From CBDCYS01 sp965226245 (GTDB lineage: Bacteria > Acidobacteriota > Terriglobia > Bryobacterales > UBA6623): a stretch of DNA of 64,000 nt. Location: NCBI GenBank assembly GCA_965226245.1, contig CBDDCL010000015.1:6944001-7008000 (forward strand), in the 5' to 3' direction. The notes under the pieces are model-generated. The model did no database searches. It had not been told where the DNA came from and saw nothing but the letters and a program-made list of their open reading frames with translations. Of this stretch, positions 25,638 through 34,258 are shown in pieces (position 1 is the first letter of the stretch; each line of letters begins with the position of its first letter). Both the position numbers and the translations under genes were made by a program.

Positions 25638-27458
25638 ATGACCGAGTTGTTCCATCTTTTGAGCTACGTCCGGCCTTACTGGCGCCGGCTGTCGCTCTCG
25701 GTCCTGCTGATGGCGGGGGTTGGCGCTTGCCACGGACTCGTTGCTCTGCTGATCGGCCCAGTGTTCGATCGCGTGCTGAACCCGCAATCGGCCGAGGCGC
25801 CCGTCGTGCTCTACAAAGCGCCGGTTCTGGGAATCGAGGTTTTTCTCGACGACCTCGTGCCGGCGGCGATCCACAACGTGTGGACCATGGTGGCTTTCGG
25901 GATCATCGTGGTGTTCCTCATCAAGGGGTTGTGCGATTTCTTCGGGAATTACCTGGTGAACTTCGTCGGCTTGGCCGGCGTGCGGGACTTGCGCGGTGAC
26001 GTCTACGGAGTCGTGCTGAACCAGTCCCCGGCGTTCTTCCAAAAGCAGCACACCGGGAAGCTGATGTCGTCGCTGGTGAACGACGTCGAAAAAATCCAGG
26101 TGGCTCTCTCGCACATCCTGGCGGACCTGCTGCGCCAGACCTTCATCGTCCTTGCTCTGCTGTGGGTTTTGATCCAAACCGACTGGGTCCTTGCCGCCGT
26201 CAGTCTGACCGTGCTGCCGTTTGTCTTGCTTCCGACAGCGAGCATCGGCAAACGAATCCGCAAGTCCACTCGCCGGGCTCAGGACGATTTGGCCGAGATG
26301 ACGAAGATCTTGCAAGAGACCATCGCCGGCAATCGCGTCGTGAAAGCCTTTTCCATGGAAGGCTTCGAGATCGGACGCTTCCGTGAGGCGACCGACCGCC
26401 TGTTTCGCAGCAACCTGCGTTACGTGCGCCAGCAGGCGGTTGCCTCGCCCATCATCGAGGTGTTCGGAGCCCTTACGATTGTGGCGCTGCTGACCTATGC
26501 CCGCAATCAAATCAAGGCGGATGAGATGACCGCGGGGCAGTTCACGACCTTTGTCGTTGCTCTGCTCATGCTCTATCAGCCCATCAAACGGCTGAACGGT
26601 ATCCACAACATCTTCCAGCAGGCCCTGGGAGCGGTCCAGCGAGTACTTGAATACGTCGCCCATCCCCATGACGTCAAGGAATCCGCCAGGCCGGTCCGAC
26701 TGCCGCCGTTTGCCCGCTCGATTGAGTTCGAGGGAGTCAGCTTTTGCTATCCGGACGCGGCCGGGCAATTCACGTTGCGGGATCTTTCGTTGAAAGTCAA
26801 TGCCGGCGAGGTTGTGGCCGTGGTAGGGCCCAGCGGCGGCGGAAAGACCACGCTGCTGAATCTGCTGCCGCGGTTCTTCGATCCCTCCGAGGGCAGGATT
26901 CTTATTGACGGCCGTGATATTCGGGAGGCTAGCTTGCGGTCCTTGCGCGACCAGATCGCCCTGGTCACCCAAGAAACGTTTCTGTTCGACGACACGGTTC
27001 TTAGCAATATCGCCTATGGGCGTCCAGACATCCCGCTGGAAACGGTCCACGCCGCCGCCCGGATGGCGCTGGCCAGCGGTTTCATCGAGGAATTGCCGGA
27101 GGGTTACCAGACCCGCCTCGGAGAACTCGGCCAGCGTCTGAGCGGAGGCCAGAGGCAGCGAATCTCGATCGCCCGCGCGTTGTTGAAGAATACGCCGATT
27201 CTGATTCTGGACGAGGCAACCTCGCATCTCGACAGCGAAGCGGAGATGCTCGTGCAGCGGGCGCTGGCCAATCTCATGAAAGGCAGAACCGTGATCGTGA
27301 GCGCCCACCGCCTCTCGACCATTCGAAGCGCCGACAAGATCGTCGTGATGGACGGCGGCCGCATCGCCGGCATCGGCACGCACGAATCACTCATGCACGG
27401 CAGTGAGCTTTACCAACGGCTGTTCGAGTTGCAGACGGTCGGCAACTGGAGCGGCTAG
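25638..27458 (+). CDS. msbA-like: ABC-type lipid A/multidrug exporter (MsbA-like), fused permease and ATPase
   Basis: A half-transporter of 606 residues that would work as a homodimer in the inner membrane. The N-terminal half has six predicted helices with a long first extracytoplasmic loop. The C-terminal ATPase is complete: Walker A GPSGGGKTTLLNLL, Q-loop VTQETFLF, signature LSGGQRQRISIARAL, Walker B ILILDEATS, and the H-loop SAHRLST. ATG at 25638 (MTELFHLLSYVRPYWRRL) is taken as the start; the frame is open for 11 codons further upstream but overlaps the glycosyltransferase end. Position after a heptosyltransferase-like gene favours lipid A-core flipping, as with MsbA, over drug export. 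An R1 palindromic repeat begins at its stop codon. Confidence 0.92.
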   Translation: MTELFHLLSYVRPYWRRLSLSVLLMAGVGACHGLVALLIGPVFDRVLNPQSAEAPVVLYKAPVLGIEVFLDDLVPAAIHNVWTMVAFGIIVVFLIKGLCDFFGNYLVNFVGLAGVRDLRGDVYGVVLNQSPAFFQKQHTGKLMSSLVNDVEKIQVALSHILADLLRQTFIVLALLWVLIQTDWVLAAVSLTVLPFVLLPTASIGKRIRKSTRRAQDDLAEMTKILQETIAGNRVVKAFSMEGFEIGRFREATDRLFRSNLRYVRQQAVASPIIEVFGALTIVALLTYARNQIKADEMTAGQFTTFVVALLMLYQPIKRLNGIHNIFQQALGAVQRVLEYVAHPHDVKESARPVRLPPFARSIEFEGVSFCYPDAAGQFTLRDLSLKVNAGEVVAVVGPSGGGKTTLLNLLPRFFDPSEGRILIDGRDIREASLRSLRDQIALVTQETFLFDDTVLSNIAYGRPDIPLETVHAAARMALASGFIEELPEGYQTRLGELGQRLSGGQRQRISIARALLKNTPILILDEATSHLDSEAEMLVQRALANLMKGRTVIVSAHRLSTIRSADKIVVMDGGRIAGIGTHESLMHGSELYQRLFELQTVGNWSG

Positions 27459-27595
27459 CGCGGCTTGGCCGAAACAGAGCCGCGCCCGCAAGGGTGCGGT
27501 CAGGGGTAGTCAGCGCGTCGGGGCCGCCATCGGAATGCGGTCACCGCCGGACTGGGCCGCACCCTTGCGGGCGCGGCTCTGTTTCGGGCCCGCGC
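27458..27595. repeat. Dispersed palindromic repeat, family R1 (complete copy)
   Basis: This is an inverted repeat with near-perfect arms of about 30 bp (27470-27499 and 27556-27588; CGAAACAGAGCCGCGCCCGC and its complement). It starts at the stop codon of the ABC exporter and ends 8 bp before yicC. A truncated copy lies at 6721-6834. The RNA would fold into a long stem and could act as a terminator or 3'-end stabiliser. Confidence 0.8.
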
Positions 27596-27602
27596 AACAA
27601 CC

Positions 27603-28502
27603 ATGGCATTTAGCATGACCGGTTACGCCCGTACGCAGTCGGAAGGGGACGAGCTGTCGCTCGTGTTGACGATCCGTAGCGTCAACCACCGCTTTCTCGA
27701 CATGCAGATCCGCATTCCGCCCCAGTTGGAACCATTCGAAAGACTCATACGGCAAACCGTCAAACAGCACGTCAAGCGCGGACAGCTTCAGATCAGTATG
27801 TCCCTTCGCTGGAAGCAGGCGGACGGCGCGTTTACGATCAACCGGTCCTTAACCGAGGCCTATCTCAAGGCCTACCGCGAGCTTTCGGAAGAGTACGGCA
27901 TCGCGGCGCAGCCGGATCTCAACGTTATCCTGCGGGTTCCGGGAGTGATCAGTTTCGACAACGCCGATTTGGACGACGAACGGAGGGCCTTGCTCGAACA
28001 GACCCTCGCGGATTGTCTCGAGCGGGCCGCGCAGGAACTGAACCGTACGCGGCGGCAGGAAGCCGCGGGAATCGTCGAGGAAATGGAGCAGCGCGGCCAC
28101 TCGATAAAGGCCGATTTGGAAAAACTGAGAGCGGTGCGTGAAGAAACGATTCCAAAATTCCGGGAGCGGCTCGAACGGCGGCTCCAAGAAGTACTCGAAA
28201 AAGTGGACCTCGACCCGCAACGCCTGGTGCAGGAGTCGGCGGTGCTGGCCGAACGGGCCGATATCAGCGAAGAGGTGCAACGGCTGGCGTCTCACGCCGG
28301 CCGCTTCCTCGAACTGCTCGGGAACGACGGCGAGTTGGGCAAGCGGATCGACTTCCTGGCCCAAGAAATGAACCGCGAGACGAACACCATACTTTCCAAG
28401 ACCACGCCGCTTGGAACCGCCGGGCTGGCCGTCACCGAAATCGGGCTTCGCCTGCGGGCTGAGGTCGAGAAGATACGCGAGCAGACTCAAAATCTGGAAT
28501 AA
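27603..28502 (+). CDS. yicC: YicC-family endoribonuclease
   Basis: A 299-residue cytoplasmic protein of the YicC/YloC family, for which RNA cleavage has been reported in other bacteria. The N-terminal domain begins MAFSMTGYARTQSEG, has SVNHRFLDMQIRIPPQLEPF and the RGQLQISMSL strand. The C-terminal DUF1732 domain ends with RIDFLAQEMNRETNTILSK and EIGLRLRAEVEKIREQTQNL, the usual close of this family. It lies upstream of gmk and rpoZ, the same order seen in many bacteria, so a shared transcript is likely, although an R2 repeat separates it from gmk by about 275 bp. Confidence 0.93.
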   Translation: MAFSMTGYARTQSEGDELSLVLTIRSVNHRFLDMQIRIPPQLEPFERLIRQTVKQHVKRGQLQISMSLRWKQADGAFTINRSLTEAYLKAYRELSEEYGIAAQPDLNVILRVPGVISFDNADLDDERRALLEQTLADCLERAAQELNRTRRQEAAGIVEEMEQRGHSIKADLEKLRAVREETIPKFRERLERRLQEVLEKVDLDPQRLVQESAVLAERADISEEVQRLASHAGRFLELLGNDGELGKRIDFLAQEMNRETNTILSKTTPLGTAGLAVTEIGLRLRAEVEKIREQTQNLE

Positions 28503-28684
28503 TTCTCTATGGTGGATTGGTCCGGTCCTGCTGGACTCGGCGGGGCCTGGGCGCTGCCGCCGGCTCGCGCCTGAAGCCGGACCCGCTTCCCAAGCCCGCA
28601 TTTCTCATCGGGTGGCGAGGCAAAGTGCATGAGAGGCCCGTCAGTACGAGGCGCGCGCCGCTTGGCGCGCGGAGGCGTACTTGA

Positions 28685-28768
28685 ACAGTACGGTGAGCAA
28701 GCGCAACGAAGTAATGGCGGGCCTGTCGTGTGCTTGGCCCGTCAGCCGATGAGAAATGCGGGCTAGAA
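28685..28768. repeat. Dispersed repeat, family R2 (second copy)
   Basis: Closely similar to 11659-11748. It is preceded by a hairpin (CGCGCGCC, GCTT, GGCGCGCG at about 28648-28668), in the same relative place where the first copy has the hairpin next to group II intron 1. It ends GCGGGCTAGA just before gmk. Confidence 0.7.
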
Positions 28769-28776
28769 TCATTTTC

Positions 28777-29424
28777 ATGTGCCTCGTCTTCATCATCTCC
28801 GCCCCTTCGGGTTCGGGAAAGTCTACTCTCGTCAAGCGGCTGATGAAATCGGATGACAACCTCACGTTCTCGACGTCCGTCACGACACGGGACCCGCGTC
28901 CGGGTGACGGAGAAAGCTACGAGTTCGTCAAGCGCGAAGAGTTTCTCGAACTGCGCGACAACGGCGAACTGCTGGAGTGGGCCGAAGTGTTCGGCCATTT
29001 CTATGGGACCTCGCGTAAGGTTCTGCGCCGCGCCAGCGAGCAACGGCGCGACCTGATCCTGGACATAGACGTCCAAGGTGCGGCACAATTAAAGGAGAAG
29101 CTGCCCGAGGCAGTCAGCATCTTCATCCTGCCTCCCTCACGGCAAGAGCTGGAGTCACGGCTGCGGAAACGCTCTTCCGATTCCGATGAGGTGATCAGCC
29201 GCCGCCTGAGTGACGCCGGCAAAGAGGTCTCAAATTACGAGCGATACGATTACGTGCTCGTCAATGACCAGCTAGACGAGTCGTTTGAAAGACTGCGGGG
29301 CATTCTGCTGGCCGAACGGTGCCGCAAGCACCGAGTCAAGAAAGAAATTCAACCCATCATCGAAAGCTTGCAAACGGAGCAAAGCAACCCATGGACCAAC
29401 GAGAAAGAGACGAAGACCGACTAG
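28777..29424 (+). CDS. gmk: Guanylate kinase
   Basis: A 215-residue cytoplasmic enzyme that phosphorylates GMP to GDP with ATP. The P-loop is at the very start (VFIISAPSGSGKSTLVKRLM). The GMP-binding segment follows: TFSTSVTTRDPRPGDGESYE and FGHFYGTSRKVL, with ILDIDVQGAAQLKEK carrying the acidic residues. The lid (RLRKRSSDSDEVISRRLSDA) and the closing block YDYVLVNDQLDESFERL are normal. The ATG at 28777 gives MCLVFIISAPSGSGK, matching homologues; a start 21 bases earlier adds seven odd residues. The 3' end overlaps the rpoZ start by 34 bp in another frame, which suggests coupled translation. Confidence 0.95.
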   Translation: MCLVFIISAPSGSGKSTLVKRLMKSDDNLTFSTSVTTRDPRPGDGESYEFVKREEFLELRDNGELLEWAEVFGHFYGTSRKVLRRASEQRRDLILDIDVQGAAQLKEKLPEAVSIFILPPSRQELESRLRKRSSDSDEVISRRLSDAGKEVSNYERYDYVLVNDQLDESFERLRGILLAERCRKHRVKKEIQPIIESLQTEQSNPWTNEKETKTD

Positions 29425-29690
29425 CACTACCCGACGCTAAGCCACCGGATCAGCCCTGGTTTATTCCGGCTGACGATGAGCAGAGCGTTTATCGCTTTAT
29501 TATCGCCGCCTCCAAGCGCGCCCGGCAATTGCAAGCCGGCGCCCGCCCGCTGATTTCAACGACCTCCCGGAAGCCGACCAAAATCGGGATGGAGGAGATT
29601 CGCCAAGGGAACGTCGCGGTCGAGCTGAACCCAGCCGACGAACCGGAAGAAAAAGAGGAAGTCGTGGCGGCGGAAGAGCCCGTCATCTAG
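29391..29690 (+). CDS. rpoZ: DNA-directed RNA polymerase omega subunit
   Basis: A 99-residue subunit that helps RNA polymerase assemble. The core is recognisable: SVYRFIIAASKRARQLQAGA and KPTKIGMEEIRQGNVAVEL, the conserved helices that hold the beta' C-terminus. The last 30 residues are acidic and low in complexity (DEPEEKEEVVAAEEPV). The ATG at 29391 lies inside the end of gmk, with GGAGC upstream; an open frame further up would enter gmk more deeply and is rejected. The gene order yicC-gmk-rpoZ-coaBC is well known in other bacteria. Confidence 0.9.
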   Translation: MDQRERDEDRLALPDAKPPDQPWFIPADDEQSVYRFIIAASKRARQLQAGARPLISTTSRKPTKIGMEEIRQGNVAVELNPADEPEEKEEVVAAEEPVI

Positions 29691-29853
29691 GCGCTTTGTC
29701 GTAGGATTCGTGTATTTCGCGGCAGAAAATTTCAGACGCTCGGACAGAGGCGTGGACGGAAGTCCACGCTCAGATATCGCGCTCCGAAGCTGCCAGCGCG
29801 GTAAATCTTCCAGGGCCTGAATCCCTCAAGGCGAAACTTTCAGAGTGAATCTT

Positions 29854-31107
29854 ATGAGTGATCCGGCGCAACCACCCGAGATTGCCCTCGGCGTGAGTGG
29901 CGGAATCGCCGCTTACAAATCCGCGGAGTTGGTTCGCCTTTTAATGGATCGCGGCTACCGCGTCCAGGCCATAATGACCGCAAGCGCCCAGGAGTTCGTC
30001 CGCCCTTTGACGTTTGCGGCGCTTACGGGACAGAAGGTCATCACCGATCTTTTCGCCGATACCAGCGGCGACGCCACCCTCCAAAGCGCGATCGAGCATA
30101 TTGGCGTCGCTCAAGAAGCGGATTTGCTGCTCGTGGCCCCGGCCACGGCCAATGTCCTCGCGAAATTCGCCAACGGAGTTTCCGACGACTTCCTGACCAC
30201 GATGCATCTGGCCTACCAGGGCCCCATCGTCGTCGCGCCCGCGATGAACACCAACATGTGGGACCACCCAGCCACGCGCAAAAACCTGGCGACGTTGCGC
30301 GGCCGCGGGGTTCGCGTGGTGGAGCCCGACTCCGGCGCCCTCGCTTGCGGCATGGTGGGGCCGGGACGCCTCGCGGACCTCGATTCGATCGTTGCCGCTG
30401 TCGAGGAACAGTTGGGAAGATCTCGTGACCTGGAGGGCGAAACCGTTCTGATCACGGCCGGACCGACCCAAGAGCCTATCGACCCCGTGCGTTTTCTGTC
30501 GAACCGCTCCAGCGGCCGGATGGGCTTCGCGCTCGCCGGGGAGGCCCGCTCACGTGGCGCCCGCGTCATCATTGTGTGCGGGCCCGTTTCGCTCGATCCG
30601 CCGTCTGGGTGTGAAGTTGAAAACGTCACAACGACGGACGAGATGTATAACGCTGTCTTGCGGCGTCTCTCCGAGGCGACGATCGTGATCATGGCCGCCG
30701 CCGTTGCCGACTACCGCCCGCTGAAAGCCGGGAGTTTAAAGATCAAAAAGGCCTCGGCGCGAAAATCCCTCGAACTCGAACCCACGGTTGACATCCTGGC
30801 GGAAGTCGCCCGCCTCAAAGGCCAGCGCTTGCTGATCGGTTTCGCGGCCGAGACAGACCAGCTTCTCGAACACGCCGGGCAGAAACTGCGAACGAAGAAC
30901 TGCGACCTGATCGTGGCCAACCCGGTGGGCGATGCAGCCGCCGGAGCCGGTTTTGACTCCGACGAAAACCAAGGTATCCTGCTCTCGGCGGCCGGAGAGA
31001 CCATCGAGCTGCCCCGAAGTTCCAAGCGCCGAATGGCCGAGCGCATCATCGATCATGCCCTGCACCTGCGCCCGCTCCTGAAGCCCTCTCGAATCAAAAC
31101 CTCTTAA
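29854..31107 (+). CDS. coaBC: Bifunctional phosphopantothenoylcysteine decarboxylase/phosphopantothenate-cysteine ligase
   Basis: About 417 residues with two activities of coenzyme A synthesis. The N-terminal CoaC half is an FMN flavoprotein: ALGVSGGIAAYKSAELVRLL with the active-site region, LLVAPATANVLAKFANGVSD and VVAPAMNTNMWDHPATRKNL. The C-terminal CoaB half has VLITAGPTQEPIDPVRFLSN, RSSGRMGFALAGEARSRGA, VIMAAAVADYRP and the lysine-rich substrate loop (LKIKKASARKSLELEPTVDI). The ATG at 29854 is preferred to a GTG three codons upstream. The cysteine-proton donor area around LACGMVGPGRLAD is intact. Downstream the second group II intron starts 36 bp after the stop. Confidence 0.94.
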   Translation: MSDPAQPPEIALGVSGGIAAYKSAELVRLLMDRGYRVQAIMTASAQEFVRPLTFAALTGQKVITDLFADTSGDATLQSAIEHIGVAQEADLLLVAPATANVLAKFANGVSDDFLTTMHLAYQGPIVVAPAMNTNMWDHPATRKNLATLRGRGVRVVEPDSGALACGMVGPGRLADLDSIVAAVEEQLGRSRDLEGETVLITAGPTQEPIDPVRFLSNRSSGRMGFALAGEARSRGARVIIVCGPVSLDPPSGCEVENVTTTDEMYNAVLRRLSEATIVIMAAAVADYRPLKAGSLKIKKASARKSLELEPTVDILAEVARLKGQRLLIGFAAETDQLLEHAGQKLRTKNCDLIVANPVGDAAAGAGFDSDENQGILLSAAGETIELPRSSKRRMAERIIDHALHLRPLLKPSRIKTS

Positions 31108-31143
31108 CCACCTCGTTCCGAACAGAAACCCTCCGGCACTCGG

Positions 31144-33057
31144 CGATCGGGTCGGGTACCGGGGATTGCGCCCCGGCACCCTCCCACACCACCGGACGTA
31201 CGGTTTTCCGTATCCGGCGGTTGGACCCAGCGGCTTAACTGCTTGCCGCGAGATCCGATGGCATCACGAATCCGTAACGCTGCAAATTACGTTTCGACAG
31301 GGCCCGATGCATCATCGCCCGCGCCGCGACAAACCAAGCGCCACGACGCGTCGGCACATAGCGCAGCATCCGCTCGGGCACGCCCAAGCGCCGCAATGCG
31401 CGGCAGCGACCCCGCACGCTGTGCCAGCGCAGCCAGAAGCACTTCCGAATGTGCCGCCGAATCCAGCTTTCCAGCCAAAAGACCGCGCGCCGATCCTCGG
31501 CCAGCCGGTAGTAACCCCACCAGCCGACGATATACCGCCGCCACTCGTCGCGTAATTCCCGGCTCGTGACACTGCGGCAACTGCGCCATATCTCTCGCAC
31601 CTTCTGCTGGAGCCGCTCGACACTTTGCGGCGCCACTTCCCGCTGCCCCCGGCGGTTGATGCGAAACCCCAGAAACTTCCGTTCCCAAGGCCGCCCCGCC
31701 CCGCTCTTCGCCTCGTTCACTTGCAGTCGCAGATGTTGCTCGATCCAGCTCCAGATCCCCGCCAGCACCCGCTTCGCCGCCGCTTCGCTGCTCACATAAA
31801 TGTTGCAGTCGTTGGCATAACGGCAAAAACTCAGCCCGCGGTTCTCCAGTTCCCGATCCAGTGCATCCAGGTAGATGTTCGCCAGCAATGGAGACAGCGG
31901 CCCGCCTTGCGGCGTGCCCTCCTCGCTTTTGACCAGCACCCCGTTCAGCAGTACTCCGGCCCTCAAATACCGGCCTGTCAATCTTAAGATCCTTTTGTCC
32001 CGAATCACTTGCGCGATCCGTCGCATCAGAATGTCGTGATTCACATGGTCGAAGAACTTGGCGATGTCTATATCCACCACCCAGTCCTTGCCCTCGCGGA
32101 CGTATCCCTGTGCCACGCGTACCGCCTCATGCGCGCTCCGCCCCGGCCGAAATCCGTAGCTCGACTCGCTGAACATCGGCTCCCAAAACCAGGCTCAAAG
32201 ATCGGCGTCAAAACTTGCAGCAACGCTTGCTGCAGCAGCCGGTCCATCACCGTCGGGATGCCCAACAGCCGTTGGCCTCCGTGCGGTTTGGGTTTCTCTA
32301 CCCGCCGCACGGGACTCGGCGTCCAGCGCCCCGCCAGCAGTTTCGCCCGGATCTTTTCACCGTGGCGTGCCAAGTGGGATTCGAGTTGTTCGGTGGTCAT
32401 GCCGTCGATGCCCGCCGCGCCGCGGTTGCGTTTGACCGCCCCCAGCGCACGCCGCAGGTTCTCTTCGGCCGCCACTTGTTCCATCAGATCGTCGTGCATC
32501 ACTTTCTGTCGAGAGTCTCGCGGCTCACGCTCGGGTTCCCGCCGGCATTGGCCCGCCACGGTTCCACCGCTTCTGCCTCCGCCTGCTCCCCGTCTCGTTC
32601 CCCCAGCGGGGAAGGACCCTGCGGTCCGGGACTCCGGGAAACCTCTTGCACGCTATGCCAGTCGCTCCTCTAGCTTTGCTCCTTGGTCCTTCCGCCCTTT
32701 GCTCCAGCGGCATTACCCGCCTTCTTGGCTACTATGGCTTCTGCTGACTTCTCCCCCGCTCTCACGGGGGAGCTCTCCCCAGGTAAGGTGCTGATTCTGT
32801 TCCTTCGTGCCGTCCGGCTCTACCTCGCACGTCTCGTATGGATATTGGGCTTCGCGGTGGCCAGCACGCTTACCGCCCGTACGCGGCCTCTCTGCCGGTT
32901 TGTGTTCCTACAGTCGAAGTATTCGTTCCCCGCTTCCTTCGGCTTTCACCGTGCGGCTTGCGCCCCACGACTTCCGCTCTGCGGTTCCCTACGGTTACCT
33001 CCATCGGTCCCGGCAGGATCGTTTCATCCTGCTAGAATCAGCCCATGCTGGGCACAC
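31144..33057 (-). mobile_element. Group II intron, copy 2
   Basis: It has the same 1914-bp length and the same ends as copy 1 at 9691-11604 and is almost identical. Its 5' exon contains a stem (GCGTCGAGA, CTCA, TCTCGACGC at 33081-33102) near the insertion point, again in the position of a terminator-like hairpin. The exon bases directly before the intron, TGGCGC on the plus strand, are shared by both copies and may pair with the intron. Confidence 0.85.
31235..32502 (-). pseudogene. ltrA-like: Group II intron reverse transcriptase/maturase, frameshifted and YADD changed to YAND
   Basis: This is the same protein as in copy 1, with a handful of substitutions (for example HLARHGEK for HFRRHGEK). 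It has the same frame change in the GGTTTTGGGAG stretch (about 32177-32198). In addition the first aspartate of the catalytic YADD box is replaced: the codon at 31811-31813 reads GTT on the plus strand (AAC on the coding strand), giving CRYANDCNIYV. Since both aspartates are needed to hold the metal ions, this copy should have no polymerase activity even if the frame is restored. The maturase region is intact, so help with splicing remains possible. Confidence 0.85.
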
Positions 33058-33243
33058 TGGCGCGCGCACTCCTGCTTGCCGCGTCGAGACTCATCTCGAC
33101 GCTTGGTCTCTCTAAGACCGCGGCATCCGGGCTTGCGACGGCTTCGGGGAATCGTCAGGAATATCGAGAACCGAATGCAGCAAGAGCCGGCAGGAGTGCC
33201 GGCTCGGCAAGCTAAGAGCTTGCGCCACGTGCTGCGCTTGACC

Positions 33244-33337
33244 CTCACCCCCCAACTCCCTCTCACTCCCCCCCCAACTCCCCCTCACTCACCCCCCAAT
33301 TCCCCCTCACTCCCCCTCAACTCCCTCTCACTCCCCT
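33244..33337. repeat. CT-rich low-complexity tandem repeat
   Basis: Imperfect repeats of CTCACTCCCCC and CAACTCCC units, pyrimidine-rich on the plus strand. The array runs into the last codons of pyrD, so the final residues GE and the stop of that gene are contributed by repeat sequence. It is a possible site of length variation. Confidence 0.75.
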
Positions 33338-34257
33338 AAAACTTCTACCTGCAGCGTCCCTACCAACTCGGCTGCCGAGGCGATCCCCTGCTTCTGGAGA
33401 AAACGCCGCAACTCTTTTATCAGGCGGAGGGGCGATCGGGGGTCCCAGAAAGTAGCCGTACCCACTTGAGCCGCCACGGCTCCGCATTCCAGAAATTCAG
33501 CGACATCTTCACCATTCGCTATGCCGCCGAGGCCGATGACGGGGACACGGACGGCTTGAGCGACCTGGTAAACCATCCGCAGCGCGATCGGTTTGATCGC
33601 CGGGCCGGATAGCCCGCCGAAGCCGGCCCCCAGCACAGGCCGCCGCTCGCGGGCGTCAACCGCCAAGCCGGTGAACGTGTTCACTAATGAGATGGCATCC
33701 GCGCCGGCATCTTCCGCGGCCCGGCCCATCAGCGCAATATCGGTGACATTCGGCGAGAGTTTCACGATCAGGGGGCGGCGTTGGGCGGCTTTCTTGGCCA
33801 AGGTAACGACTTCGGAAAGCAGCACGGGGTCGGCCGCGAACTGCATCCCGCCGTGTTTCGTATTGGGACACGACACATTCAACTCATATCCGGCCAGCCC
33901 CTCAGCGTCTTCGAGCACGCGAATCACCTCGACGTAGTCTTGCGGCTGGTATCCGAAAATATTGGCGAATACGGAGGTGTCCAGCTTGGCCAGCTTGGGG
34001 AGTTTCTCCGCCACGAAAGCCCGCACGCCAACGTTTTGCAAGCCGATTGAATTCAGCATCCCCGATGCGGTCTCCACCAACCGGGGCGGGGGATTGCCGT
34101 CCATAGGCTCCCGGGAAAGGCCTTTGACGACGAAGCCGCCAAGGGCGTCGAGGTCCAGAATCTTTTCGAATTCCAGCCCGTAACCGAAAGTCCCGCTCGA
34201 GGCGATGATGGGATTGCTGAGCCGCAGGCCGCAAAGCTGAGTTTCGAGATTCGGCAC
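33328..34257 (-). CDS. pyrD: Dihydroorotate dehydrogenase, class 1B type
   Basis: A 309-residue flavoprotein of pyrimidine synthesis that oxidises dihydroorotate to orotate. The barrel elements are clear: SNPIIASSGTFGYGLEFEKI, GGFVVKGLSREPM, GMLNSIGLQNVGV, YELNVSCPNTKHGG with the catalytic cysteine of class 1 enzymes, LIVKLSPNVTDIALMGRAAE, ISLVNTFTGLAVDA, and GLGGIANGEDVAEFLECGA. The class 1B form normally works with an FAD/iron-sulfur partner (PyrK), which is not adjacent. GTG at 34257 begins the protein right after the upstream stop (TAACGTG), giving the normal length; a much longer frame upstream overlaps the neighbouring gene and is rejected. The pair is probably translated in a coupled way. 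Confidence 0.93.
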   Translation of the reverse strand: MPNLETQLCGLRLSNPIIASSGTFGYGLEFEKILDLDALGGFVVKGLSREPMDGNPPPRLVETASGMLNSIGLQNVGVRAFVAEKLPKLAKLDTSVFANIFGYQPQDYVEVIRVLEDAEGLAGYELNVSCPNTKHGGMQFAADPVLLSEVVTLAKKAAQRRPLIVKLSPNVTDIALMGRAAEDAGADAISLVNTFTGLAVDARERRPVLGAGFGGLSGPAIKPIALRMVYQVAQAVRVPVIGLGGIANGEDVAEFLECGAVAAQVGTATFWDPRSPLRLIKELRRFLQKQGIASAAELVGTLQVEVLGE

Positions 34258-34258
34258 G

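Noticed and set aside
33244..33337. Possible CRISPR array
   Set aside because: Units are short, pyrimidine-only and irregular, with no spacers.
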